From Paramoeba atlantica (lineage: Eukaryota; Discosea): a DNA stretch of 64,000 nucleotides. The DNA is taken from contig CDRNVI010000094.1 in assembly GCA_977017575.1 (NCBI GenBank), positions 1-64,000 of the forward strand, given 5' to 3'. Shown piece by piece: positions 50,677-60,400 of this stretch. Numbering within the stretch: position 1 is the first letter of the stretch; each line of letters opens with the position of its first letter. The translations under genes and the position numbers were made by a program. The notes beneath the pieces were generated by a model, which was not told the origin of the DNA, did no database searches, and worked only from the letters and a program-made list of their open reading frames with translations.

Positions 50677-53460
50677 CTACATGCGGCTGTACGGATCGGC
50701 AGGATTTTCCTTCGAGCAAATATACTGGGCTTTAACGACCAACCCTTTACGCTTTAAATAATCCAACAAACGGCGAAGCTCCGACGTAATACCATCCGAA
50801 TTAGACATCTTACGATTTAATGCCGCGACGCAGGAAGTGTTATCAACGAAGACATCTACACACGTATCCCTACCAAAGTGATGGCCAAATTTTCCAAAGG
50901 CGAGGCGAACGGCGCGTGCCTCTGCGCGATTGACTTCATACTCAAAAACAGGTGGCCACCGCGACCCAGCACAAACGACTTGCCCGTAATCCAAATACAG
51001 GACCGCACCCCATCCCGTAGAGGATGCGTCTGTACACAAAATATGGTTATGCGGCACCGTGTCTGGGTGTGGAGGTGGATCGACGGGAGTTTTATACAAC
51101 AGCTTATCTCGCCACTCCGAAAGTGCGATTCGCACCGGTGTCGGTAAGGAAACGGGCTTATCCAGCAAAGTAGGGTCGCGATTTAGATTATCAATCCGAC
51201 GACGAACAATTTTCATTTCCAAGTGATAGTGAGGAAGGTGAACACCCATTACAGCGGAGGCGAAAATAAGGCGGCCTACCCCCGATTCCAAAGATGCATA
51301 AGTGGCTGCAGCAAAGTCATCCTGTCGCAATCGCCGCGAAATTTTGTCTCCTAAAGCCACTTTCCCTTGTCTGTGAAAATACTTGATTCCATTGAATGTG
51401 TAAATCTGTGCGGGCGGCTCTCCACGATCTTTAAACAAGGCATTTAATCTGTCTGCTCTATCATCCACAAAACGAGCGTACTTATTTGCTATCTCATCCC
51501 GCGCGGCAAAACGGATACCATCAATATAAACGTCCAGTCCGGAATAAAAGAACGCGTGCTTTTCGGTACAGTAATTTCTGTCACCTGCTAGAGTTGCTGT
51601 CAAGGTGTGCATTAACTCGGGAGCGCACCGATGCCCCATGGGCATTACAGTCAATTCGTATAGATCCCCTTTTGCGTCTTTAAAGCGAAACTTTTGACGA
51701 CTTTCCTCTGGTATTGCGACCTGCCAAAACCCACACGCCAAATCCCGTTTGACGGCACTTTCTTCTTTGGCGCGGTGCAGATAATACGCTGCATGTCTAA
51801 CGGGGACATACGGTTCATATATTTCCTTAATGCGATCATTATCTGCCTGCGTCCACGCTATAAAACGACGACGTTCGGAATGTTCATGTTCACCAGGTTC
51901 CACAACTGTGAAAGGTATCACCCAATCCAAAGACGGCCGCACCTTAGCTTCTTCGTCTGATACTCTGGAAATGAAACCCGCCGCTGCTAATTCCTTTATG
52001 TCATTGTGCGGCAAAAACGACTTATATAGCGGAATGGTGGATGCCTGTTCCGGTAAACGTAATAAAGTCTCCAATGTCTCATCGAATCGATCACCAGTCG
52101 CCTCATTCATCATTTCTCTCAACTTCTTAACCGACATCCGGGGAATACCCTGCTTGATATGCAATGGAATAGAATAATCCTTCGGTAACGCGACCTTTGA
52201 CGTCCTTCGCGTTCTGGTAATAGTGTGACGCACCTTTTCCTGTGGTATGTCATCCAAGAACTTACGAAAAATTTCACTTGCCTCTACATGATCCGTAACT
52301 TGCTGGTTGCTTTCTGCGTGCCCAACACCAACGCGGTGGTAACCGGGTCGGCGTTGTATCGAAGAAGCGAATCGAGGGACTGATGCTTTGCTAATCGTTG
52401 TACTTCCTCGAGGCGCGTATTGCCCTTCACTACTTCCGCAAACAGCTGTGTTATTGCTCCTCGTTTCGCTGAGTGTGAGCCGAAACCTGTCCCCAGAATT
52501 CGGCGTATCTTCGCATCCACTTCGGATACCGATGTTCTTGACATCGGCTGCAACTGCCCCAGCTTTGTTATGTAATCCGCTAGACGATCCGTGCCCGGCC
52601 CTTCCACAACCGTATACATTGACGCTCGATACGGGTTGTACCGCGATGCTTTGGTCTGTCTGCCCCACCATATCACGATTCTTGTCGAAGACACTTCGTG
52701 GAATCTGTCGCGTGTGAGCATCGCTGTCTCGGACCACCGGCTTGCCGCCTTCCAACAAAGCAGCAACGTATGTCTTTCGCTGTGAGGAAGGTGGTTCCAT
52801 AATTGTTTCAGTAACTCCGGCGTTAGTGGCGCCATTTGACGGTGCGGCTCCGTCGCACCCTCCGCCATGAGTGACTTGATGTAAAAACGTAGCGGGTTCG
52901 TTCCCTTGCCGGCTAAGTTGAGTAGGGACGCCAAACTTCGGGCGTATGACAACTTTCCTTGGATTTTGATTGGTAAACTTGCGATGAAAGTTACTGCATG
53001 AATTGGGGTGATTTCGATTTGTTTCCAATGACAAAAGGCCGTCAACCTTTCCCACAACCTTGCCCTCGCCTGCCAAGTCGATGCGCTCCACATATTTCCC
53101 ATCGCATCCAATGCCTGCCTGATTTCCGGGGTCATTGCTGTGACCCCCATTAGTAATTTCACTAGATTTCCGCGCGCCGTATCCGCTACTTGCAAACTCA
53201 AAGTTCCGCCGTAAAAATTCTCGCATCTCACGTATCTCCCTGATAAATTCTGCACATTGCGAACATCCACTGGTACAATGTTCTCTTCCACTCTTCTCCT
53301 TTTGGGAACTTGCATTAAAAGTGTCGTTCTGTTTCGTTTGAATGTTACTATAGAACTGGCCGTTAGGGTGTGGTTTTGTCAGAAACTCTTGCTGCTGTGG
53401 GCAGGGCCAGCCACCCGTCCTCGAAAATCCTGCTGGAATCGCTTCGGGCAGTTGCGCCAA
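50677..53460 (-). CDS. RT-RNase H protein of the tyrosine-recombinase retroelement
   Basis: A 927-residue frame. The C-terminal 500 residues hold the reverse transcriptase (RPSLDWVIPFTV, DLACGFWQVAIPE, MPMGHRCAPELMHTL, DVYIDGIRF) and RNase H (LCTDASSTGWGAVLY, NRAEARAVRLAF, FVDNTSCVAALN). The N-terminal 420 residues share their DNA with the recombinase frame and are low in recognisable structure. Its role is copying the element RNA into DNA. The type of RT and RNase H fits DIRS/Ngaro/VIPER elements. Overlap with gag by about 80 bp implies read-through or internal initiation, as the group is known to use. Confidence 0.85.
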   Translation of the reverse strand: MAQLPEAIPAGFSRTGGWPCPQQQEFLTKPHPNGQFYSNIQTKQNDTFNASSQKEKSGREHCTSGCSQCAEFIREIREMREFLRRNFEFASSGYGARKSSEITNGGHSNDPGNQAGIGCDGKYVERIDLAGEGKVVGKVDGLLSLETNRNHPNSCSNFHRKFTNQNPRKVVIRPKFGVPTQLSRQGNEPATFLHQVTHGGGCDGAAPSNGATNAGVTETIMEPPSSQRKTYVAALLEGGKPVVRDSDAHTRQIPRSVFDKNRDMVGQTDQSIAVQPVSSVNVYGCGRAGHGSSSGLHNKAGAVAADVKNIGIRSGCEDTPNSGDRFRLTLSETRSNNTAVCGSSEGQYAPRGSTTISKASVPRFASSIQRRPGYHRVGVGHAESNQQVTDHVEASEIFRKFLDDIPQEKVRHTITRTRRTSKVALPKDYSIPLHIKQGIPRMSVKKLREMMNEATGDRFDETLETLLRLPEQASTIPLYKSFLPHNDIKELAAAGFISRVSDEEAKVRPSLDWVIPFTVVEPGEHEHSERRRFIAWTQADNDRIKEIYEPYVPVRHAAYYLHRAKEESAVKRDLACGFWQVAIPEESRQKFRFKDAKGDLYELTVMPMGHRCAPELMHTLTATLAGDRNYCTEKHAFFYSGLDVYIDGIRFAARDEIANKYARFVDDRADRLNALFKDRGEPPAQIYTFNGIKYFHRQGKVALGDKISRRLRQDDFAAATYASLESGVGRLIFASAVMGVHLPHYHLEMKIVRRRIDNLNRDPTLLDKPVSLPTPVRIALSEWRDKLLYKTPVDPPPHPDTVPHNHILCTDASSTGWGAVLYLDYGQVVCAGSRWPPVFEYEVNRAEARAVRLAFGKFGHHFGRDTCVDVFVDNTSCVAALNRKMSNSDGITSELRRLLDYLKRKGLVVKAQYICSKENPADPYSRM
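52284..53315 (-). CDS. tyrosine recombinase of the retroelement
   Basis: 343 residues, lying wholly inside the upstream half of the RT frame in another reading frame. The fold is that of phage-integrase-type recombinases: an N-terminal SAM-like part (SASTWQARARLWERLTAFCHW), the catalytic domain starting LLCWKAASRWSETAMLTRDR with the first Arg region, a GSHSAKRGAITQLF box, and the nucleophile region SLDSLLRYNAD. It would integrate a circular DNA copy without target duplication, in line with the absence of one here. Confidence 0.85.
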   Translation of the reverse strand: MQVPKRRRVEENIVPVDVRNVQNLSGRYVRCENFYGGTLSLQVADTARGNLVKLLMGVTAMTPEIRQALDAMGNMWSASTWQARARLWERLTAFCHWKQIEITPIHAVTFIASLPIKIQGKLSYARSLASLLNLAGKGTNPLRFYIKSLMAEGATEPHRQMAPLTPELLKQLWNHLPHSERHTLLLCWKAASRWSETAMLTRDRFHEVSSTRIVIWWGRQTKASRYNPYRASMYTVVEGPGTDRLADYITKLGQLQPMSRTSVSEVDAKIRRILGTGFGSHSAKRGAITQLFAEVVKGNTRLEEVQRLAKHQSLDSLLRYNADPVTTALVLGTQKATSKLRIM

Positions 53461-54500
53461 ATGTGATCAGGCGACCGACATCCAAAGCATAATAAATTTC
53501 GTCGTGGAGGATATGCATTATGTCGCGGTGGGAACTGATTGGGACGCGAAACTTGCATAGATGGTGGAGCAGAGAAAGACTGAACACGTGCATATTGCTT
53601 CTGTCGCTCAACCAATTGATCATTCACGTGATGATAAAACTTGTCGTCCGGACGGATATCCTTCTCCATTTTTTGATGGACCAAGTCCACATCTACGCGG
53701 CGTGCTCGCCAGTACGCGTCACGAAGTGTCTGCACAATCCCACGTCCCATTTCGAGGTACACACCTTCATTCCAGTTGGGTATCAAACGCGCAAAAATAA
53801 TCCACTTGCAAAATACAGAATTAAACAAACGCTCTTGCTGCTTAATAAACGTGCGATCATGATAAAACTGATTAACGCGTAAACCAAACTCAGGCGCATC
53901 CCGAAGCTCGCGAATCAGGTCCCTAGTGCGAAAACCATCGTCATCCGCCGCATTAATCCAAGGCTCGTAAGTCAAAGGTTCGTAGGCGTTCAATGCATTC
54001 GGGTCGAGTAATCTGCCTTCCCGTAAAGCCTCTGAAATTGGTGCGGCACCAGTTCTCCCCCCAATTACCTCTTGCATGCCGGCAGCCTCATTACGTGAGC
54101 CCAGCTGATGCGTTTCATCGGTGAGTAATTGCGAAGAGTTCTCAATAAGAGCGGGTGGTAGTTCTCGATCTTCGATAATGTTGAGCTCATAATAATCCAA
54201 ATCCGAATGAGGAAACTGGTACTCCTTGGACGGTTTGTCCTCCCACACCGCCCATAAATCCAGGCCATCCTTTCGCAACTTTCCCATCACAGTCTGTCGA
54301 CCACCATTTAAATCATCTTTCCGTCGAAAGATCGCACGCACTTGTACCGATTTTTTGAACAACAATTTCTCCCTTGCCACTGTACAAACCAAACTTAACT
54401 CCTGCTGACTAAGCGGCTCGGTAGGCACGAGCGGCTCAGAGGCCGGAGAAGCACTGCGTGATGACCGTCGGGCTGTCAAAGGAATGTCGATTACGGTCAT
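53379..54500 (-). CDS. Gag-like protein of the retroelement
   Basis: 373 residues starting MTVIDIPLTARRSSR. Residues 45-105 look like a small beta-rich module (VQVRAIFRRKDD, LWAVWED, YQFPHSDLDYYEL) similar to the Tudor-like motif in the LINEs. The middle is helical (RDLIRELRDAPEFGLRVNQF). A CCHC zinc knuckle is at about 336-352 (CFGCRSPDHIWRNCP). It is similar over most of its length to the Gag of the fossil at 22528-24053. Likely RNA-packaging protein. Confidence 0.8.
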   Translation of the reverse strand: MTVIDIPLTARRSSRSASPASEPLVPTEPLSQQELSLVCTVAREKLLFKKSVQVRAIFRRKDDLNGGRQTVMGKLRKDGLDLWAVWEDKPSKEYQFPHSDLDYYELNIIEDRELPPALIENSSQLLTDETHQLGSRNEAAGMQEVIGGRTGAAPISEALREGRLLDPNALNAYEPLTYEPWINAADDDGFRTRDLIRELRDAPEFGLRVNQFYHDRTFIKQQERLFNSVFCKWIIFARLIPNWNEGVYLEMGRGIVQTLRDAYWRARRVDVDLVHQKMEKDIRPDDKFYHHVNDQLVERQKQYARVQSFSAPPSMQVSRPNQFPPRHNAYPPRRNLLCFGCRSPDHIWRNCPKRFQQDFRGRVAGPAHSSKSF

Positions 54501-54527
54501 TTTGTCGAGAAACTTTTGTCGAGAAAC

Positions 54528-54900
54528 TTCAACAAGGTACAGAAACTGTATCTTTATCGTTAAAGACAGTAAACCTGAGTAATTGAATTATAAATATTCG
54601 AATATCGTACTACGGGATATTTGTATATCAGTATTAACACAATTTTATTGTTTAAAACAAAAACAGGTACAATGCCCCCCGGCGGGGCATCCTATCCATA
54701 TCACTTCGAAAATATATTTCTCGTCAAATTCTATCCGTAAACTTCAAACCTTACCCTCCCTGGAAAGCTGGTAAGATTGGTAAGGGGAAGTGGGTAAGAT
54801 GGGAAAGCATGTATTTGCTAGTTATATATTTTGCTCAAAAAAAAAAAAAAAAAAAACGATATCTTTAACGATAAAGATACAGTTTCTGTACCTTGTTGAA
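54528..54900. repeat. 39-bp perfect inverted repeat around a retroelement end
   Basis: TTCAACAAGGTACAGAAACT... at 54528-54566 is the exact complement of 54862-54900. The left copy lies within the 5' terminal repeat of the element at 49759-54750, as extra sequence not found in its other terminal repeats. The right copy lies just outside, next to a run of 20 A and the start of the Z3 LINE. Confidence 0.95.
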
Positions 54901-55777
54901 TTATTTTCCTTATTCCATCTTTTTGCAGGTACGCGGTTCCTTTAATATGACCGGCGAAGAGGAGTCGACTCATAAAACAGGATCCTGGGATCAATTTGAA
55001 GGTAATGCGCACCTCATTAACCAGCCGAGTACCTACAACGAACTTCTATACACCACTCCCATTCCTACGAATATCCCTGAAGACTGGTGCAAAAAAGCTG
55101 ATTCGATTTCACACGGAAAACCGACACCTGACACAGGACGCGAAGATGGAAGCGACGAAGAAATGAATCACTCTCGGGTGCTCATCGGCACAGGTCACGA
55201 GGTTAAAGCACCACAGTCTGACAAAGATTCTGTTGCAAAGAAGTTTGTACGGCGTAAAGCATCCACCTCATCTCCTTGTACTAAAGGGCACATTCGAGGC
55301 CTCATAAAAACTCCCAAGACGCGAGAGAAAACCACTTTCAGAAAAACGGAAGAGGCGGACCATAGGGTACACGACAATGAGTTACGCGATAGGGAAGATT
55401 TGCTTGCAATGGAGCTTGATCCATGTTCGACGCAACTAACGACAACCCAAATACAGACTGCGTCCGCTGGATCCACGATTCACGACCAAGCTGCCCCCTA
55501 TCCCCCACCATCGCAACGACGAGGAATGCCCCCAGCAACCAATTCTGCAGAGAACACTGTCTCAGCAGAATTGAGTCAAGGACAACAGGAAGATGGGTAC
55601 TCCGGATCACAAGGCGCATCTTTTCCCCTCAACGGAGACGATTCTCGACAGTGCCCGGCTCAGGGATGTTCATGGCGGAGCTTGCCACACGGCGGGTCGT
55701 GGCAAGCTTTTTACAACCACGTCGCTTGCCGGCACGGAAGCAGCATTCCCGCAGAGTGGTGGGATGTAGAAGGTCGC

Positions 55778-56224
55778 GAATTTTACATCATAATATATTT
55801 AGAAAAGGAAAACAAATTTCATATTGTTCGCAAAGACATTCGATTAACTCATATACAAACCTATACATGATTCCAAGTTATCTCCTATGTCAAAAAAGAT
55901 GAAACAATGTCACAGCTGCGCAAAAGACAAAACATAAATATCCCATGACAATAACATACACTTACCTCTCCCTTTCAACGAGCTTGCGAACGGGTCCAAC
56001 GCGGGGACCACCCCGCGGGGACCAACCAAACTTTTGTCGAGAACAGTAAACCTGAGTAATTGAATTATAAATATTCGAATATCGTACTACGGGATATTTG
56101 TATATCAGTATTAACACAATTTTATTGTTTAAAACAAAAACAGGTACAATGCCCCCCGGCGGGGCATCCTATCCATATCACTTCGAAAATATATTTCTCG
56201 TCAAATTCTATCCGTAAACTTCAA
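55778..56224 (-). mobile_element. solo A-B terminal repeats in Z3
   Basis: Block A (55778-56007) and block B (about 56029-56224), nearly identical to those of the element at 49759-54750, with no coding part between. This is what recombination between the two B blocks of a full element would leave, the counterpart of a solo LTR. It splits the Z3 frame and shows the family inserted here recently. Confidence 0.9.
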
Positions 56225-56777
56225 TTCCTTTGTTCTTCTTGCGGGCGAAACTACGACAAAAACAAACGTTCATATCACCCCCATAGCTGCAAAGCAACAA
56301 TGGCCTCTCCGCCATCCGAGCTTCATGCGCAAACCCTTCCTGACGCGGAGAGCCCAGGACGGAGAGCCGGAATCACTCAGTTTGAGCTTCCATCTTTATC
56401 AACTATCTGCTCGCTACCGCTTAGTACATGCAAGGACGTACCACATCGATGCCGCCAGCTGTGGGGTGAAATTCTTACGGAGACCATGGATAACGCCGTC
56501 AAAGACAATTCACTGCAGTCGTGGACCTTGCTGGCCATGCTACCCAAATGTGTCCTCCCCGCCCCACGCCGTGGAGGCCGCAAAGGCCACATGGCATATG
56601 CTTCCCACGCCTACAGTTGCATGCAGCGTTGGCTTGCGTTGGATTATTCCCTCCTCTGGAAAGAGGCCTTGACGACCTACCGCAAAAAGGAAGCAACCCC
56701 TACCGAGGTTAGTGATGAAGAAGAGAAAGCCACACTAAGGGCAGAACTCCTCGTTCGGCAGGGGGAATATTCCAGAG

Positions 56778-56867
56778 TTCATTACTAACCATCGTGGGCA
56801 GCGGCTCGAGATAAAACAACACAATCAATGTCACTTTGATTGAGATTACGTAAATATAATTCCAGAG
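56778..56867. mobile_element. 90-bp insertion with 9-bp flanking repeat
   Basis: ATTCCAGAG at 56769-56777 is repeated at 56859-56867. The Z3 frame (GEYSR then GMAALT) is continuous if the 90 bp are ignored. The insert contains CAATCAATGTCACTTTGATTG, a small hairpin, and an in-frame stop. GT-AG splice sites removing exactly 90 bp are not available, so I call it an insertion rather than an intron. Confidence 0.6.
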
Positions 56868-57451
56868 GCATGGCTGCTCTAACGTCGGATCCAATGGCTC
56901 CGGACGATGATGCCACGTTCTCTAAGCTACAAGAAAAACACCCCTGCCGTCTGCTCATCCCTGGGAGCGTCAACCACTTCCCCGCTGCAGCACCCCTGGA
57001 GTTGGATGAATCCGAAATTGAGAAGGCGGTAAGGGGTTTTCACCGAGGCTCCTCCGCGGGCACAATGGGACTGCGCCCCGAGCACTTACAAGCGGCGATA
57101 CTTACCCACGGAGGCAAGAACATTAATTCACTCCAGTCTCTAACGAAGCTGGCGAATCACCTCCTAGCGGGAAAAGCACCAGTGGAAGTACAGAGCCACT
57201 TTGCTGGAGCCCGGCTGTGCGCTTTAGAGAAAGGCGAAAACGACGTCCGCCCAATTGCCGCAGGAGAAACTGTGAGACGGTTGGTGAGCAAGGCTGCGTG
57301 CAACGCGGTTCGGTCCAAAGCTAGTACTCTTTTCGCTGGTCGGCAATATGGTGTAGCTACACCAGCAGGGGCTGAGCGCATAATCCACATGTGCCGCTTG
57401 GCTATTTCATCGAACATGGATTGCCCCAATTTTGTACTATGCAAAGTTGAC

Positions 57452-60400
57452 TTGTCTTTTCGTGGAATTTTTTTTTGTAAGACCTTTCCTTATAAGCCGA
57501 ATCTTTTTTTTTGGCTGAACGCGAACCACGACAGTTCACATGAAAGTATCGCACATATGTCCCGTATCCCAAAATATCACGAATGTTCACGTATCGCATA
57601 AACTTCCCGTATCCCAAAAAACACTTACCATACGCCGTATCATACACCCCGATTTGTGAGGATTCTGCAGCTATTCCTTGCCTTCCTAGAAAGCCATTTC
57701 ATCGTCTTCCAACGGTAGGAAAAATTGTCTGAGCTGACCGATAATGACTGATCCGTGGAGTTCTTGCAAACGAAGCACGAAATCTTGAATGGCTCTCTCC
57801 CGTTCGAGCCCACACGCATCGGCCAGTGTATGCAGAAGGATTTTCGTGTTCCCGTGCAAAGCGCCTCCCGATAGCATAGGTATACATCGAAATTGGTGGC
57901 TTGGTATTTGCTTGGAAAGAACGTAGGTATTATGCTTTCGTCGTATAACTTCGCGCATTAGCTGTGCACCGGATCTGGATACGTTAGACGGGGAGAGCTC
58001 GTGAACGATTGTAAAATCGTAAAAGATGTCGCCACTTGCCCAATGGATCACTAAATCGGGACCTGAATGATAGAATGACCCTGAGCTGCATACTCTTTGA
58101 TGTGTACGTTTGTTGTCACCATCGACCACGGAGCTACATTTAGAGCAAGTGTATGATGAAAATTGGCGCGGTTCGATCTCGCAAGGTATTCCGGCTTTTA
58201 TACACAATTCGTACAGACAGCGTACCATTCGATTGTGTTTAGCCGTTGCATTGTTCCCCGTACAGTTAGTGCATCCTGATACATGTGCCAGGGCGTTATC
58301 ACTCGTAAGCAGGATATGGCAACCTGGGCATTTTAGATGTCTTGGGAGCTTAGGGTGTGCTATACCGAGTCTTGGCATGACAGCAAGCGTAAAAAGTCGT
58401 GGGGGAATCAGTTTAGCACATGATTGCAGCCAAGAGTAATTACCTTTGGTACTCGCGGCTCGGATAATGTCAGCTTGACGAGGAGTCTCCATGAGCCTGC
58501 CGCGAATGTCTTGATGGTACAATTCTTCTGAGGTTGGTTCGTCGGTCGGGGTTTGCGACTCACCCTGAGACAGCATCGGCGTGCGCTCACTTGATTCAAA
58601 GCCACAGACGGGAGCTGAAAGATAGACTGGTCGCTCCATTGCCTGTTGTTTCGATTTATTGAACGCAGCCTCTCGAATTTGTTCGGAGGGTGTGAGGCCG
58701 AGTCCTCCCTTTTTCAATGGGAGTCTCGCCCATGATATTTGATTCGCGGACAATTTACCAAACCACGTCTTGAGAGTGTTAGTCACCTCTTGATCAAATC
58801 GTCGAGTGAGCTCGAGGGAACTTTCGGGATCATGGACGCGTATGTGATACCGATGTCTTACATTCACACACCGCGAAAGTAAGACAAGCGACACGTTGCT
58901 GGCGCCCATCTGGTTCAAACACCTGAATGCCGTCTGGTGTTTTCTCAATTTTAGCACGAGCTGGTCGCTCACTCGTTGGGTTTCTCCGACAAACGCACCA
59001 AGAATTTTTGTTGAACCTGATTCCGACGTTACTCCCTCATTTTGTAGCCCATGCGGAATTGGCACATTTTCGATTCCATTAAACCAAACACATTTTGTAG
59101 GGGACATTTCAACACGCTTTTCGGCTAATAGCTCACGTATGCGGAGGAACGCAGAAGTCAGAAGGTCGGCGTCCTGCGAAGCAAAGCTTATGTCATCCAC
59201 AAAAGCATATATGCGGATACTTGGAAATTCATCGGCAATCGTCTCGAGCATTGGTTGGAGAAAGGCACAAAATAGTACTGAGGACAGTGGCGATCCTTGG
59301 CGCACGCCCGCCGCGCTCATGACTGTATTGCAAAGTTTACCATCCTTTCCATAAAACAAAAGTTCAGATGGGCTTCCGTATTCTGAAAATGTTTTCTATA
59401 GACTTTGCATTTGAGTAACCGCGGATGATGGCACGGAAGATAGCCACCACATGGACTGGGGTAATAAACAGTGGATTTTAAGAAATGTGATATAAGCCCC
59501 TCGGCTAAATTTCCATGCGTAGACTTCTAGATTTTAACCCATCTAACCTAAATTTATTCATTACTAACAAAGGAAAAACCACTTAGAAAGCGAGAGCCAT
59601 CTCACTCTCATCAGAAATAAACTTCTTCAACTGCGAAAAAGTCACAGCTCCGTTGAGTTCCTGTAAGTGGAGAGTAAAATCTTGGAGAGTGTTCTCTCTA
59701 TTCTGGCCGGCGCTGTCCGCGAGTGTGAAAAAAAGCATCTTGAGATTGTCGTGCATCGCACCTCCGGACAAAATCGGAAGGCATTTAAACTTTTTGTCGG
59801 GGATCATTCCAGATTGCACGTAAGTAATTTGCTTGCGTCGAATCGCATCCTTCATGAGCACAGCACTCCGTTTCCCTAAATTGGAGGTCGCCAGTTCATG
59901 GATTACGGTAAAATCGTAATACACCTCACCAGATGCCCAGTAGATAGCAATGTCAGGCCCAGATCGATGTAGGACAGCATTTCTACACGTTTGGATATGT
60001 TCACGTTTCCTTCCGCAGTCAAACGAGGCTCCACAAGAGGTGCATTTGTAGGAAGTGAAGTTATTCTGCGCAAAATAGTCGATAGAAGGGACGTAGGGAG
60101 CTGAAGGCGAAGACTGCTTTAGCGATTTCATCTCGCGAAGGAGAATTGAACGCATTTTTAAGATCAATTGACAGAATGTTGCAGCCTTCTATGTACCTTT
60201 CGCGCAGTTCGTGTACGACGCGCTCACAACCTGATTTGACCATTACCCCGTATTGATGCGGTGAGAATAGTGGGGCGAGCTTTTTTTCGTGCCGTTGTAG
60301 GAGTACTACTTCGGCGAGTTTCAGCCATACCTCTCCGACGGCTATCGGTCGTATTCCTCCTGCAGGTTTCGGGATACCAACAAGACGTGCTCGCTTAAGT

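Larger units (their letters stand above)
49759..54750 (-). mobile_element. Ngaro/VIPER-like tyrosine-recombinase retroelement, looks whole
   Basis: A 5-kb minus-strand element with split direct repeats. On the plus strand, block A (49759-49988), block B (50017-50210), block A again (50211-50440), the coding region, then block B again (about 54517-54748). In element orientation this is B, genes, A, B, A, the split-repeat layout of Ngaro and VIPER. Genes in order are gag, tyrosine recombinase, then RT-RNase H, all overlapping. The terminal blocks are nearly identical to each other, so insertion is recent. I count no obvious breaks in the three reading frames. Confidence 0.85.

Noticed and set aside
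56778-56867. Spliceosomal intron in Z3
   Set aside because: No GT-AG pair removes a length that restores the frame; a duplicated 9-mer at the edges fits an insertion better.
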